A stretch of 64,000 nt of DNA, taken from positions 8,332,501 through 8,396,500 of the forward strand of contig NZ_CP073720.1 of NCBI RefSeq assembly GCF_025137375.1. The letters run 5' to 3'. This document shows positions 34,976-42,245 of the stretch, piece by piece (the stretch's first letter is position 1; each line of letters starts with the position of its first letter). The notes beneath the pieces were generated by a model. It was not told the origin of the DNA and did no database searches. It saw nothing but the letters and a program-made list of their open reading frames with translations. The DNA is from Dactylosporangium fulvum. Its GTDB lineage: Bacteria; Actinomycetota; Actinomycetes; Mycobacteriales; Micromonosporaceae. The position numbers were made by a program, and so were the translations under genes.

Positions 34976-35078
34976 TGTCGACAGGATGTGTCGACATCTG
35001 GTGTCGACGGAAGTGGTGCGCGTGGTGCGTTTGGTGCGCTTGCCGTGCTACTGGTGCGTACAGGTGCGCGGTGGTGCG
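34976..35078. repeat. Two iteron families upstream of the translocase gene
   Basis: TGTCGAC occurs at 34976, 34989 and 35002, exactly 13 bases apart. It is followed by TGGTGCG at 35014, 35023, 35032, 35052 and 35072, a variant AGGTGCG at 35062 and a degenerate unit near 35043; spacing is 9-10 bases. Phased short repeats in the gap between the SpdB-like and translocase genes are what a clt/TRS transfer locus or a replication origin would show. Confidence 0.7.
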
Positions 35079-35107
35079 AAGGCGCGGCGGCGACCCACCG
35101 TGCGGCG

Positions 35108-36028
35108 CTACTGGTGGTTGGCGTGGATGAGGTGTGCGAGGGCGGCGCCCATGCCGAGCACGGCGACGGGCAGGCACGCGACGGCTGTGGTGATCCACCA
35201 GGGGGCGTGCGTGACCCCGGCGGCGGTCAGCAGGTGGTAGGCGACCTGGCCGGCGCCGCCGAAGATGAGCGATCCGATCGCGGACCAGCGGGCGAACCGC
35301 CGCACCGACGGCGTGTAGGCGCCGGACAGCCAGACCGCGAGTGCGTACGCGGCGTACGTCTCGACGCCGATCGGCAGCGTGATCGCGGTGTTGATGCTGA
35401 ACCCGTCGGCGATGCCGGGCAGCGGGTGCACGACGCCGAACCCGGTGAGGGTGCCGAGGCCGACCCACCCGGACCAGATGGCCACGAACGCGGGCAGGGC
35501 CAGGACCCAGACCGGCCACGAGCGCGGCCGACGTACCCGGCGCGGCTCCACGCCCACCCGCTCGGCCAGCTGGTCGACCGTCGGCACGGCCGGGGGCATC
35601 TCGTCCGGGGTGGGTATGTTCCGGCCGCTCTTGAGCAGCGCGGCGCGCAGCCCGTCGGCGTCGGTCAGCGTGATGTTGGTGCCCGGGTGTCCGTCACCCG
35701 TGGCCTGCGGCGCCGTCTCGACCGCCTCGGCGACCGGCGGCGCCTCGATCGGCGCGGTCGGGTCGGGGGTGTCGGTGTCCGGCTCCAGGTCCGGCACGAC
35801 GTGCAGCGTGCGCGGCGCGGACAGGTCCATGTCCCGCGTGCGGAGCCGCACGCCCTCTTCGGTGAGGGCCTCGCGGATCGCGTTGGCCTTCGGCGCGCCG
35901 ATCTTGAATTCCTTCATGAGGGCGTTGCGGGAGGGGATGTCGCCGAGCTGGTCGGCGAGCTTGCGGGCGTCGGGCATGAGCGCCTCGATCGGGGCGGGGT
36001 AGGCGCTGGGCGCGGTGGCCGTGGTCAT
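35108..36028 (-). CDS. DUF2637/SpdB-like spread protein with N-terminal HTH
   Basis: 306 residues. The N-terminus has a winged-helix-like segment IPSRNALMKEFKIGAPKANA at about 31-50. A Pro/Thr/Asp-rich linker follows. After residue 170 there are four or five membrane helices (WPVWVLALPAFVAIWSGWVG, ITLPIGVETYAAYALAVWL, and others) as in DUF2637 proteins of AICEs. Proposed to help spread incoming DNA across septa of the recipient mycelium. Immediately precedes the iterons. Confidence 0.8.
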   Translation of the reverse strand: MTTATAPSAYPAPIEALMPDARKLADQLGDIPSRNALMKEFKIGAPKANAIREALTEEGVRLRTRDMDLSAPRTLHVVPDLEPDTDTPDPTAPIEAPPVAEAVETAPQATGDGHPGTNITLTDADGLRAALLKSGRNIPTPDEMPPAVPTVDQLAERVGVEPRRVRRPRSWPVWVLALPAFVAIWSGWVGLGTLTGFGVVHPLPGIADGFSINTAITLPIGVETYAAYALAVWLSGAYTPSVRRFARWSAIGSLIFGGAGQVAYHLLTAAGVTHAPWWITTAVACLPVAVLGMGAALAHLIHANHQ

Positions 36029-36029
36029 G

Positions 36030-36725
36030 TCAGACCTCCGAGGGGTCGGTGTTGAGGACGTCGGCGAGCAGGGCGCGGTGCGCGGCGAAGACGGTGCCGC
36101 GGTACACGGAGGCGAGGTAGCTGGTCAGGGCGTCGTAGCGGTCGGCGTGGACCCACGCGGCGCGGGCCGCGTCGTCCGCGCCGGCCACCGCGAACAGCTC
36201 GGCGCGGTCGTCGCGGTGGTAGGTGCCGAGGTAGCAGCGCGACAGCACGGAGACGATCCACGCCTCGTCGCTGGCCCGGGGGTCGGGCACGTAGCGGGGG
36301 GTGGTGGTGTGCCAGTCGGCCCACGACAGGTCGAGGGTCGTTTCCTCGGCCAGCTCCCGCACAGCGGCGGCGCCCGGGGACTCGCCCGGCTCGACCATCC
36401 CGCCGGGCAGTGCCCAGCCGTGCCCGTCTTCGCGTTCGACCATCACGATCCACCGGCAGCCGTCCGGGTCGAGCGTGACGACCAGGGCGTCAGCGGCGAC
36501 CGCCTCACCCCAGTGCCCCAGCTCGTTGCGGCCGTGCTCGATCCCGGTCGGCGCGAACGGGTTGACCGGCCGACCAGCGGCGACGGTGAACGGGATCAGC
36601 GCGGCGGCCTGCCGGGCGGGCCAGTCGATGCGCCTCGGGTCGGTGACCGGATCGGCCCAGCCGTCACGGACGCCGACAGTGAGCACGTCAGGATGGGTGT
36701 AGGTCGTGGTCTTCGAGGCGTTCAT
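36030..36725 (-). CDS. NUDIX hydrolase (AICE copy 1)
   Basis: 231 residues. Nudix box GGMVEPGESPGAAAVRELAE then EETTL fits Gx5Ex7REUxEExGU with the last Gly replaced by Thr. The remaining 100 residues upstream of the box are not a recognised domain. ATGA overlap with the gene before it and one base between it and the SpdB-like gene place it in the transfer operon. NUDIX genes are a recurrent but unexplained part of AICEs. Confidence 0.88.
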   Translation of the reverse strand: MNASKTTTYTHPDVLTVGVRDGWADPVTDPRRIDWPARQAAALIPFTVAAGRPVNPFAPTGIEHGRNELGHWGEAVAADALVVTLDPDGCRWIVMVEREDGHGWALPGGMVEPGESPGAAAVRELAEETTLDLSWADWHTTTPRYVPDPRASDEAWIVSVLSRCYLGTYHRDDRAELFAVAGADDAARAAWVHADRYDALTSYLASVYRGTVFAAHRALLADVLNTDPSEV

Positions 36726-37159
36726 GCCGCCGCCACCTCGTTGCTCGTCTCGCGGACGATCCGGACGACCGCCGCGTGGGCGACGTGCAGGCGAAGTGCG
36801 ATGCGGGAGAGGCTCACCGATCGGCGCCGCAGGCGGTTGACCGCGACGACCAGCTCAGCCGGCGTCAGCGCCACCCGCTCGCCGCTGCACGCGAGGCCGA
36901 CGGCGATCTCATCGATGTAGTCCGGGTCCGGCTCCAACTCGCGCGGCAGGTCGAACTCGACCGCGAACCGCTCGTCGTCGCGGATCGCCAGCTCCCAGCA
37001 CGCGCCGCACGCCACGCTCCGCGTGAACGGCGAGCGGTGCGCGTCGCAGTGCCGCGCGGCGACTTCGGCCAGGACGTGCCCCGGGCCGAAGTAGCCGGCG
37101 ATGCCCGGCGTCGTGGTCAGCGGCAGGACGTCGGCGCCCCGCTCCGTCTGTGTGATCAC
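36722..37159 (-). CDS. AICE hypothetical protein with Cys motif and HTH-like C-terminus
   Basis: 145 residues from GTG 37159, with GGAGG 7 bases upstream of the codon. Middle part HCDAHRSPFTRSVACGACWE has a C-x2-C pair and histidines that could bind zinc. The C-terminus LTPAELVVAVNRLRRRSVSL and SRIALRLHVAHAAVVRIVRE looks like a helix-turn-helix. First gene of the long minus-strand operon, just downstream of the tandem palindromes. Possibly a regulator of that operon; not recognised by name. Confidence 0.55.
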   Translation of the reverse strand: MITQTERGADVLPLTTTPGIAGYFGPGHVLAEVAARHCDAHRSPFTRSVACGACWELAIRDDERFAVEFDLPRELEPDPDYIDEIAVGLACSGERVALTPAELVVAVNRLRRRSVSLSRIALRLHVAHAAVVRIVRETSNEVAAA

Positions 37160-37198
37160 TCCGAAACCTCCAGATCGTGCCGGCGTCTGCCGGTCAGT

Positions 37199-37258
37199 CG
37201 AATACAGCACCAATGCTGTATTCGTGTCCGCGACCGTACAGCGCCAGTGCTGTATTCG
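37199..37258. promoter_or_regulatory. Tandem palindromic operators between divergent AICE operons
   Basis: Two copies of TACAGC(A/G)CCA(A/G)TGCTGTA, centred 34 bases apart (37203-37220 and 37237-37254). The first has perfect 11-base arms (37199-37209 and 37214-37224). They lie 40 bases upstream of the minus-strand operon start and about 200 bases before the plus-strand regulator. Strong candidates for the master repressor sites of the element. Confidence 0.75.
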
Positions 37259-37453
37259 CAACCGCGTGGCGTGCCATTGAGCTGGGACTTGATCGATTGG
37301 CGCCCCGGTCGATCAGCGCCTGACACAAGAGAACCGCAGCGGCGACCTGGTCGACAGGGTGTGCGCCGCCCGCCACGTGGCACTCATCTCACACCCCGTG
37401 TGAATCGATCGACGGGGTTCCCTGAGCGTCATGGATTCCCTACGCTCCGGAGC

Positions 37454-38791
37454 ATGGCCGAAGCGAATCTCCTGCTCGCAGCGCTCATCGAGCGCGCCGG
37501 CCTCTCCAACGCGGGCCTCGCGCGCCGCGTCAACCTGCTCGGCGCCGCGCATGGCCTCCGGTACGACCACGCCTCCGTCGCCCGCTGGATCCGCGACGGC
37601 GCCGTGCCCCGCGACCCCGGCCCAGAGCTGATCTGCCGCGTCATCGGTCAAGCCCTGAACGCGCCGGTCGCGTTGGCCGACATCGGCATGGAGCGACGGA
37701 AGGCCACGCCGGTTGGGATGCCCCTCGCGCAGGCGGTCGAGCGTGCGTCGGCGCTGTGGCGGGGCGACCAGCGGGAGAAGGCCGGCGGATCACCGGCCAC
37801 GGGCACGGACGCGATCGCGCCGGTGTGGGAGTGGGAGAACCCACCCGACGACCTCGACGTCTCCCGCGACGGTCACGCCCAGGTCGGCGCCGCCGATGTG
37901 CAGCGCCTGCGCCAGCTGCGCGCCCGCTATCAGGAGATGTACCGCCGGGTCGGTGGCGTGCCGGTTCGGCCGCGCCTTGTGGCGGCGCTGAACGAGCATG
38001 CGGCGCCGCTGCTGCGCAACGCCTACGACAACCGCACCGGCCGGGAGCTGCTCCGCGCGGCCGGCGGACTCGCCGCACTCGCCGGCGTCTGCGCGTACGA
38101 CGCCGACCAGCAGGGCCTCGCCCAGCGATACCTCTTCGGCGCCCTACGCATGGCGAAAGCCAGCGGCGACAAGGCATTCGGCGCGTACGTCGTGGCGCTG
38201 ATGAGCACCCACGCGCTGCACAACAACCAACCGCGGCTCGTCGTGCAGTACGCAGAGTCAGCGCTGCGCGCGGCACGGGGGCATCTCAGCCACGCCCTCG
38301 CCGCCGACTTGCACTCCCTGGCGGGCAAGGCATACGCCCGGATGGGGCAGAGCGCCGACTGTCAACGGCACATGGCCGAGTCGGAGTGGACCGCCGGACG
38401 CATCAAGCCGACCGACGAACCGGCCGAAGCGTCCTACGTCCAACCGGGCCTCATCGAGACGCAGGTCGCCGAGGCGCTGCGCCGCCTGGGTGACCTCAGC
38501 GCCGCCCAGCCATTCGCGGAAGAGTCCGTCCGAACGGCCGGCGGGACGCACCTTCGCGGCCGCGTCCACCGCTTCGCGGGCCTCGCGCTCATCGTCGCCC
38601 AGCGCGGCGACGTCGACCAGGCCGTGCACGTCGGCACGCAGATGCTCGACTACGCCGAGGGCATGGAGTCCGGCCGCATCCGCGACCGCGTCGCGCAGGT
38701 GACGACCGCGCTCAGGCCACACGCTAGGGTGCCAGCGGTGGCGGAGTTTCTCGACCGGGCCGACACCGACGCCCAGCTGAGGGGGTTCTGA
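37454..38791 (+). CDS. TPR-containing HTH regulator of the AICE
   Basis: 445 residues. The N-terminus (LIERAGLSNAGLARRVNLLG, then HASVARWIRDGAVP) is a helix-turn-helix of XRE type. Residues 150-445 form helical repeats of the TPR sort (LAALAGVCAYDADQQGLAQR and similar). The Streptomyces-like pair of this regulator with an overlapping NUDIX gene is typical of AICEs. Its stop overlaps the NUDIX start (TGATG). It may bind the tandem palindromes upstream. Ligand unknown. Confidence 0.82.
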   Translation: MAEANLLLAALIERAGLSNAGLARRVNLLGAAHGLRYDHASVARWIRDGAVPRDPGPELICRVIGQALNAPVALADIGMERRKATPVGMPLAQAVERASALWRGDQREKAGGSPATGTDAIAPVWEWENPPDDLDVSRDGHAQVGAADVQRLRQLRARYQEMYRRVGGVPVRPRLVAALNEHAAPLLRNAYDNRTGRELLRAAGGLAALAGVCAYDADQQGLAQRYLFGALRMAKASGDKAFGAYVVALMSTHALHNNQPRLVVQYAESALRAARGHLSHALAADLHSLAGKAYARMGQSADCQRHMAESEWTAGRIKPTDEPAEASYVQPGLIETQVAEALRRLGDLSAAQPFAEESVRTAGGTHLRGRVHRFAGLALIVAQRGDVDQAVHVGTQMLDYAEGMESGRIRDRVAQVTTALRPHARVPAVAEFLDRADTDAQLRGF

Positions 38792-39315
38792 TGCGCTGGC
38801 AGGTCAACTCCGAACGCACGCTCTACCAAGACCAGTGGGTCCACCTGCTGACCGCCGACGTCGAACTGCCCGACGGCCGCCACCTGGACCACCGCCTCAT
38901 CCGCACCGAACCCGGCGCCGGCGCCGTCGTCATGGTCGACGGCAAGGTGCTCCTGCTCTGGCGCCACCGCTTCATCACCGACACCTGGACATACGAGATC
39001 CCGGTCGGCGCCATCGGCAACGACGAACCGGCCGTCGCAGCAGCACGCGAGGTCGAGGAAGAGACGGGGTGGCGACCCGGGCCTCTCCGCCCGCTCATCT
39101 ACACGCAGCCCACGCCCGGCCTCATGAACTCCGAGCATCACATCTTCCGCGCCGACTCAGCCGATTACATCGGCCCACCAGTCGACGGCTTCGAGTCCGA
39201 GCGCGTCGAATGGGTACCGCTCGACGAAGTCCGACGCCTAGTCGACAAGCGGGACATCGTGACCGGAACGACGCTTATCGCGCTGCTGTACATGCTGGTC
39301 GATTTAGGCCGGTAG
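38791..39315 (+). CDS. NUDIX hydrolase, ADP-ribose pyrophosphatase-like (AICE copy 2)
   Basis: 174 residues. Nudix box GAIGNDEPAVAAAREVEE then EETGW matches Gx5Ex7REUxEExGU. The N-terminal SERTLYQDQWVHLLTADVEL and C-terminal HHIFRAD with VEWVPLDEVRRLV fit the ADP-ribose/NDP-sugar pyrophosphatase branch. Coupled by one-base overlap to the TPR regulator, so it may make or remove that regulator's ligand (inference). Confidence 0.9.
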   Translation: MRWQVNSERTLYQDQWVHLLTADVELPDGRHLDHRLIRTEPGAGAVVMVDGKVLLLWRHRFITDTWTYEIPVGAIGNDEPAVAAAREVEEETGWRPGPLRPLIYTQPTPGLMNSEHHIFRADSADYIGPPVDGFESERVEWVPLDEVRRLVDKRDIVTGTTLIALLYMLVDLGR

Positions 39316-39321
39316 GCGCCA

Positions 39322-39531
39322 TTACGCCGTCGGTCGGCGCGGCCTGGTTTCTGCCCATGCCTTGACCGTGGCCGGCCGCCACACCGGTGAACGCCCAAAC
39401 TTTCGCTCAGGCAGTGGCGCTTGCTGTCGAGCAACGTAGGCGGCCCACGTGCTGCGCGTAATCCCAAGAAACTGAGCGCAGTCTTCGGCCGTCCACCAAT
39501 CTGTTGGCAACTCTTCCCGTTTACTTGCCAT
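39322..39531 (-). CDS. Small helix-turn-helix protein at end of the HEPN operon
   Basis: 69 residues from ATG 39531 (ATG 39540 also possible), overlapping the HEPN gene end by 11 bases. WWTAEDCAQFLGITRSTWAA then GRSPVWRPATVKAW is the AlpA/excisionase type of HTH. It could be a second excisionase, an operon regulator or an antitoxin; the overlap with the HEPN gene favours a function tied to it. Its base composition is intermediate between the cargo and the element backbone. Confidence 0.6.
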   Translation of the reverse strand: MASKREELPTDWWTAEDCAQFLGITRSTWAAYVARQQAPLPERKFGRSPVWRPATVKAWAETRPRRPTA

Positions 39532-40732
39532 CAGAACCATCGTTTCGACCTAGGATGCTACCGAATGCGACTAAGCCAGCCGAGATTGCGATACCTGCCA
39601 TATTATTGAACTTCATACCGCCGCCTGGAGTCCCCTGCGACGCGTTTGAGTCTGCCAGCCATCCAGCCGGACAGTCGCGGTTGATGAAAAAGAAGTGGCG
39701 TAGAGTTGGAATATCGCAGTTAGTTCCAAGCGCAACTTGCGAACCCTGGTGAGAGCGAATGCTTTGCACATCTCCCGATTCGGTCCTTATCGTTTCGATT
39801 CTTCCCAACTCATAGCCTGACGGCTTACTCACATCCACGGCCACCGGATCGCCCACTTGTATAAGAGTGCCCTCAGGAAGATCACCAAGCTCGATGATCA
39901 AGACTCGCTTATAGTGGACCGTGGCTTGCCCTTGGAATCGGTTGCCGTGATGTTGAACGAGGAATCGCGCAAGGTGTCGCCTTAGAACTGCGTAAGCAGC
40001 TCGACCAAAAGCATTGAAGAACACGATGTACGATCTGATCTCATCGCGCGTCAGTAGTTCCATTGAACTGCCGTGAGCAATGTCGTTCCGCCTCTCGGCC
40101 AAATCGTCGATTGCGCCGAGATCCTTGCCGAGCAACGTCGAATCGTGCCCTAGTGCAGCTAGGTACTCTCCGAACTCCCTACTTTCAACGACCAACTTCA
40201 AGAAGTCGTCTATCCCGATATCGCGGAAGAGTTCATCGATGGATTTTCTTCGGAAGTTGCCGCCATGTCGCGTGTACGCCAGAGCGTTAAGTCGATAATT
40301 GCCCGCACCAGACTCGCACGAATGGAGATTCTCGATTAGGCGAACGGGGAGCAGCGGGTCTTTCCGCCGCGCGAGCCAAACCTCATCACGCAAAGCATCG
40401 AGCGACTTTCGTCGATGATTCTCTCTGACTTTCTCTGGAAGGTCGCTCGTTGAGGAGATGACCTCATTGAGTGTTGCTACGACGCCAGAAAGAACGCCTT
40501 CAATCAGACGTTCGAATGCCCCGTACAGAAGTACCAACTGCATCGCGTATTGCGACATCTTGACAGCAAAAGGCTCGGCGGACTGGCGGAAGCGAGTCAA
40601 GGAATCGCGAATTTCCACAGACTGAATATCGTCGAGCTTAATCGACAGAAGTTTCTCTTCGGCATCCCCTCTTGCGAGCAGCCGAGAAAGGTCTTCAGTT
40701 AGCCGTTCAAATTCGAGAAATGCTGGCTTCAT
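39521..40732 (-). CDS. HEPN-domain ribonuclease-like protein (MAE_28990-like)
   Basis: 403 residues. An all-helical N-terminal 270 residues includes YGAFERLIEGVLSGVVA and the HEPN ribonuclease motif R-x4-H at Arg215-His220 (RRNDIAHG). A beta-rich segment follows (VLIIELGDLPEGTLIQVGDP), then a C-terminal glycine-rich hydrophobic helix MAGIAISAGLVAFGSILG at about 377-394. The latter is unusual and may touch a membrane. Starts 8 bases after the DUF262 stop. G+C is close to 50 percent by eye versus over 70 in the chromosome, a sign of transfer. Predicted RNA-cleaving effector. Confidence 0.75.
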   Translation of the reverse strand: MKPAFLEFERLTEDLSRLLARGDAEEKLLSIKLDDIQSVEIRDSLTRFRQSAEPFAVKMSQYAMQLVLLYGAFERLIEGVLSGVVATLNEVISSTSDLPEKVRENHRRKSLDALRDEVWLARRKDPLLPVRLIENLHSCESGAGNYRLNALAYTRHGGNFRRKSIDELFRDIGIDDFLKLVVESREFGEYLAALGHDSTLLGKDLGAIDDLAERRNDIAHGSSMELLTRDEIRSYIVFFNAFGRAAYAVLRRHLARFLVQHHGNRFQGQATVHYKRVLIIELGDLPEGTLIQVGDPVAVDVSKPSGYELGRIETIRTESGDVQSIRSHQGSQVALGTNCDIPTLRHFFFINRDCPAGWLADSNASQGTPGGGMKFNNMAGIAISAGLVAFGSILGRNDGSDGK

Positions 40733-40740
40733 TTAACCGG

Positions 40741-41940
40741 TCACCTGCCGATCACTTCATCAACGAAGCCTCCGAACAGCCTACGCCTTGAGATGATGTT
40801 GGCAGGATTGGTGTACCGCCCCGCAAAGCTACTGTAGTTTGCTTCGTAAAACCTCGGCAAACTTGCGGACAGCTCTTCTTTTCGCTGAAGGATCAACTCT
40901 TTATCGTCGATACGCTGGCTGAACGTGTACATGATCGTGTCGTATGCGACAGTTGTCGGACGACTTAGCCAGTTCCATCGACCATTTCGAGTGCGCCAGA
41001 GCCAAAAGGCTCGCTCACCAAAGACTTCGTAGACGAGATCAATAGTTTCCCTGAATAGATTTCCGAGTTGTTCAAGAAGGGCGGAATTAAAACGATTTGC
41101 CCGCCTTAAATACTCATCAAAGTAGTCGCGAAAGCTCCTGGCGAAGTATTGCGGGTCTTGCCTAAAAGCAAAGAATCTCAGCACTAGTTCTACATCGAAC
41201 ATTTCCCGGTAGGCGTCGTTTTCCAGAAGTTCTAGATCCTCTTCCTCGCTCTCGGTGCCTAGCGTCCCGACTGGAATTCCCCACGTGAGGCAAAGCGCGG
41301 GGTGTCGCGACAATCCTAGACAAAGTTCATTCATCGGGCCGCCATGGACCGCATTGCGTGTTTCCTGTGGAGTTAGCTTTTCTCCGCCGCTGTTAATCCG
41401 TTCAAATACAAGCTGCTTTAGGACCCTTGCCTCGGCCTCATTTCGCGCAGTTTCCTGCAAGAGGATAATTGAAGAAAGGTACCGCCTGTCGATTCCAGCA
41501 CGGACGCTCGTTGGGAGAGTGGAGTAGGTGCGCGAGTTCAATTCTGCCCACTCTACCAGGCCTTGAAGTCGAAAGCCGTCCGAGTAGAACTCACGGATTG
41601 TCGAAAGTCGCTGAAGGCCGTCCATCACCTCGTACTTTGAGTAGTCATACTCATACAGGAATATGGGAGGGATCGGGACGTTCATGACAAGGGATTCGAT
41701 TAGACGCGACTTTTTCTCCGAAGACCAGCGCCTGCGCCGCTGATATTCTGGACGTAGGAGGTAATCTCCGCTTCCTAGCAGTTGCGGTATAGAGCTAAGC
41801 GGGTAGCGCGCCTGCTCCGTGACGATGCGAACCTCGCCGCGAACGTATTTTTCGTTTATGAGGTCGTCGGTCAATTCGGGGACGATTGCCCGCTGCACCT
41901 GAAGGTCGATTTCTTCACCGTGAAGCATCTGTTCTCCCAT
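40741..41940 (-). CDS. DUF262 (ParB-like/GmrS-type) protein
   Basis: 399 residues. DUF262 signature: PEYQRRRRW at 64-72, a helix SRLIESLVMNVPIPPIFLYE and DGLQRL at 107-112 in place of the usual DGQQR nucleotide-binding motif. The rest is helical, with RNRFN-like and YEVFGERAFWLWR segments; no HNH/DUF1524 nuclease domain follows, so any nuclease action must come from the HEPN partner. Promoter-proximal gene of the low-G+C operon. Family members act in restriction of modified DNA (GmrSD) and other defence systems. Confidence 0.82.
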   Translation of the reverse strand: MGEQMLHGEEIDLQVQRAIVPELTDDLINEKYVRGEVRIVTEQARYPLSSIPQLLGSGDYLLRPEYQRRRRWSSEKKSRLIESLVMNVPIPPIFLYEYDYSKYEVMDGLQRLSTIREFYSDGFRLQGLVEWAELNSRTYSTLPTSVRAGIDRRYLSSIILLQETARNEAEARVLKQLVFERINSGGEKLTPQETRNAVHGGPMNELCLGLSRHPALCLTWGIPVGTLGTESEEEDLELLENDAYREMFDVELVLRFFAFRQDPQYFARSFRDYFDEYLRRANRFNSALLEQLGNLFRETIDLVYEVFGERAFWLWRTRNGRWNWLSRPTTVAYDTIMYTFSQRIDDKELILQRKEELSASLPRFYEANYSSFAGRYTNPANIISRRRLFGGFVDEVIGR

Positions 41941-42245
41941 GTGCCGGGCCTGTGGTCATCATGGAAGGTTACTGCTTGGAGCTTCCTGGGCGAAGCCACC
42001 AAACATCCAGGCTCGGCGCGCCGACTGGAAGGGATGACCCAAGCTCAAGGCGCAACGCTTCCGACGGTCGCCGTCGCACATCAGTCGCAGGGTGACAATT
42101 TGAGTGACAACAGGTCGGAACGGCGGCGGACGACCACGGACGCTTGCGGAGCGTTCACCCAGCTCGGTAGCCATGCAGATGCTGGTCGACCGGCTTCGTC
42201 CATGCGTTCACACCGAAGAAGTCAGCAGCTGTCGCGGTGACGCTG
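41941..42245. other. Intergenic region between DUF262 gene and the unknown membrane protein
   Basis: 305 bases. No convincing gene on either strand; it should hold the DUF262 operon promoter on the minus strand. TGACAA occurs twice near 42092-42106, but no clear operator or -10/-35 pair stands out. Base composition rises back toward the element average here. Confidence 0.5.

Noticed and set aside
34976..35078. CRISPR array
   Set aside because: Repeats are only 7 bases with 2-6 base gaps; they are iterons, and no cas genes are present.
41959..42174. Small minus-strand gene in the intergenic region before the DUF262 gene
   Set aside because: No ribosome site and no recognisable sequence; promoter region is the simpler reading.
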